Assembly (NCBI GenBank): GCA_036365455.1
Contig: JAWQUS010000010.1
Coordinates: 17,780,501 to 17,844,500, forward strand
Length of the DNA stretch: 64,000 nt
Direction of reading: 5' to 3'
From: Macrosoma leucophasiata
Taxonomy: Eukaryota > Arthropoda > Insecta > Lepidoptera > Hedylidae
Below, piece by piece: positions 61,846-64,000 of this stretch. Made by a program: the position numbers and the translations under genes. Positions within the stretch are counted from its first letter, which is position 1. Every line of letters begins with the position of its first letter. The notes beneath the pieces are model-generated. The model made no database searches, had not been told where the DNA came from, and saw nothing but the letters and a program-made list of their open reading frames with translations.

Positions 61846-64000
61846 GAGTGTAGCTCGCGAAAACCTAAGAACATATCAAATTAAAGTTTGCCAGATATCA
61901 TCACTTCGTGAGTTTCTAATTATTGTAGATGAACAATTTAATTCTTAAGAAAATTGTATTAAGGATAAGGTTATAGTAATAAGTATTGGATTAGTACCTT
62001 GTTTAGATTGTGTATAATCAAAATGCATAATTTTCACATTTTCGTGCAGTGGTTGCCAATTTAGAATATCTACACCGTTGTAATATTATAGTATATGATT
62101 TATGTCAATGATTGACCTGTAGCCTACTACGAGTATAAAGGAAACAAATGGCGATAGATTTTTTTAAAGAAAAAAAAACTCTATAGCTAAGCAATATTTT
62201 ACGGAAGACCAAATGTAAAGATAAAATGTAACTTTTAGGAAAAAAAGTCCGTAGGTGAAGCTATCGACGATGAGCCTGCGTCCGCGCAATGCTCGCGTCT
62301 CTTTTATTGCATTTCCATAAACACGGACCCTTTTTTCATCCCACGGCCCGAGCACGAGGAAAAAATTCCACTTTTGTCAACGCCTTGATTGATATGGTAA
62401 CCTTCCCTTGTTTTAGCAATAACCCAAAGTCTTTAGTTTGTTTTTTCTCCCTCGACTCGACTCGTACATTTTTATTTGCCACGTCTAACAGGTTTGACAT
62501 ATCACTAAATTTTGTAAGAAAAATTACAATTCTCAGGATTTTTATACCGGTGGCCGGGTATCGGGAGGTGTTATAAATTTTAGATTTTTTATCATCCAGT
62601 CACCGCTCATTGTTGGGAATTGAACGTTTTTGTGTACGAACTTTTATAGTTTCGTTTACCTGTGCTAGGCGCCAGTGGCTGTGACATTTATGGTAGGATA
62701 TTGGGACAGTATTAATGTCGATATTAATAACGAGGAAACGGCCTAGTGGGAGACCATAAATTGGTATGATGGAGTGCGAGGCTCCGTTTTTATTGTCGTG
62801 TCAAAATACGGGCTGACATTTTTTTGGTGCGTAGATATTGATTAGTTTTATTAATAGGCGTGTGTTTCGAATGAGGTAGCATCGGTTAATGAAATAAAAG
62901 GTTAGTATGGGTTTAAGGTGAGATAATCGAATGATGCCGGTTAAACGGATCGCATCGAATGAGAGCGTAGTCGATTTCACGCGCCGAGCGGAGAGAATCG
63001 ATTGCTTAGCGGCTACACGTTCCCGTTTGGAAAATGTGATATAACCACAATGCTATTATAATATGTTACACGGATCAATCTCTGTACTACAATGACAAGA
63101 TATTCAAAGCTGTCTTTTTTGTCATGGTTACGTCTTTTTTATAATCACCAGTTTTTGTCATGAATGTAAAAATTAGCATATTTTTTTCTTTGATAGTAAG
63201 TGAATACTGCTGCCTGTATCTATGTGAGCAGTAAAATACTCAAGCATACGTAGACTCTCCTGCGATCTAAAACTTTGGCTCTGTGTCAGGCTCAGTGTGT
63301 GTGTGTAGGTAGCGGCAGATAGATTCGATAATACGGATAGCCCTAATTTCACTCTGGAACCTGTATTTTGAATTTTAATATCAAAATGAATATTAATATT
63401 TAAAGTTAAATCACCTTACCCGCTTTGGTATATTTTTTATTCTTTTTAATTTATTTTTTATAAACAATCTTACAATTTAGGGTAGGGTACATGCAAAGAC
63501 ACACAATAAACCATTATAGGTTTATCTATGTGTGTGCGGTCTAACCTTCCTTATATGATAATAGTAGATACATTCTCAAGGAATTGAAAAAAAATTGTGA
63601 TTATTATGTTTTAACTAAGTAGTTTGAATTCTAGTTTTTAAATTACTATTAATATATGATTTAGATTTTACTACATGTAATGGTTATTCACTCTAGGTAT
63701 GTTATATATTTCTTGACGTTTTGAAAGTATCTGTAAAGATCTATTCGAAATAAAAATATTTTCTATTTCTATTACTTATTAATATAGTATATATATATAT
63801 GGGTAGCTAATGAATATCACACTAGGAGTAGGTACCTACAACCGCGATTTCTATTAAAGTTTAAATGCATTGTTTAATCTGGGTCTCAGTACTAGATCTT
63901 TGTACACAATAAGGGCAATTACAAGGAATCCACTTTCTTCTAAACAAGAATAGCGAATGCCAACTATCCGAGAATCAGAGAAAATGAAAACTAATTTATT
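61846..64000. other. Intron 4 to window end, no gene seen
   Basis: AT-rich with a GC-richer patch at about 62930-63020 and an AT microsatellite near 63787-63800. The frame 62289-62576 (95 codons, +) has no recognised domain. No C-finger exon is present. Confidence 0.5.

Larger units (their letters stand above)
45641..64000 (+). other. Intron 4, incomplete (more than 18 kb)
   Basis: Starts GTGAGTG. No exon with a second CX2CX17CX2C finger, or any other GATA-like coding piece, is seen before the window ends. Repeats inside are listed separately. Confidence 0.7.

Overview
The window is AT-rich nuclear DNA from an insect, almost certainly a moth or butterfly. It carries the 5' part of one gene on the + strand, a GATA-type zinc-finger transcription factor of the Pannier / BmGATA-beta class. 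Lepidoptera is suggested by the Pannier-type protein, by the huge introns full of short retroposon and MITE copies, and by repeat families I recognise from lepidopteran genomes (for example the repeat running from AGGGTTCCGTACC to CACTTGTCCGG, and a tail containing GCCCAGCAGTGGGA). No prokaryotic, viral, CRISPR or rRNA content is visible.

The gene model has three firm coding exons: 2827-3070 (N-terminus), 33407-33940 (Pro/His/Gln-rich activation region) and 45495-45640 (the N-terminal GATA finger, C-X2-C-X17-C-X2-C). A strong 15-nt micro-exon candidate lies at 44634-44648. All junctions are GT-AG and the phases agree with or without the micro-exon. Without it the encoded part is 308 codons from the first ATG; with it, 313. 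The micro-exon would add A-C-Q-E-T directly before the finger. The exon for the second (C-terminal) finger is not in the window, so the gene continues past 64000. Introns are about 30.3 kb, 10.7 kb and 0.85 kb, followed by an unfinished intron of more than 18 kb.

Layout: 1-1126 is a perfect 306-bp tandem array carrying tRNA-like units. 1127-2826 is the presumed promoter and leader, with one repeat and three small upstream ORFs. 3071-33406 is intron 1, dense in repeats up to about 24 kb and then poorer in them. 33941-44633 is intron 2, relatively poor in repeats and a reasonable place to look for enhancers. 45641-64000 is intron 4, again rich in repeats. The main repeat families, named here for convenience, are T1 (tRNA-like SINE), T2 (tRNA-derived SINE with exact A and B boxes), Rep-A (about 285 bp, hairpin near its 3' end, at least a dozen copies), Rep-C and Rep-D (tails that look like non-LTR retroposons) and Rep-E.

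The most interesting signals are the micro-exon beside the DNA-binding domain, the identical tandem tRNA-like array, and an unusual number of short perfect hairpins with tiny loops, the largest having 42-bp arms at 36484-36570. Transcript structure, promoter positions and regulatory roles are inference; only the sequence patterns were seen directly.
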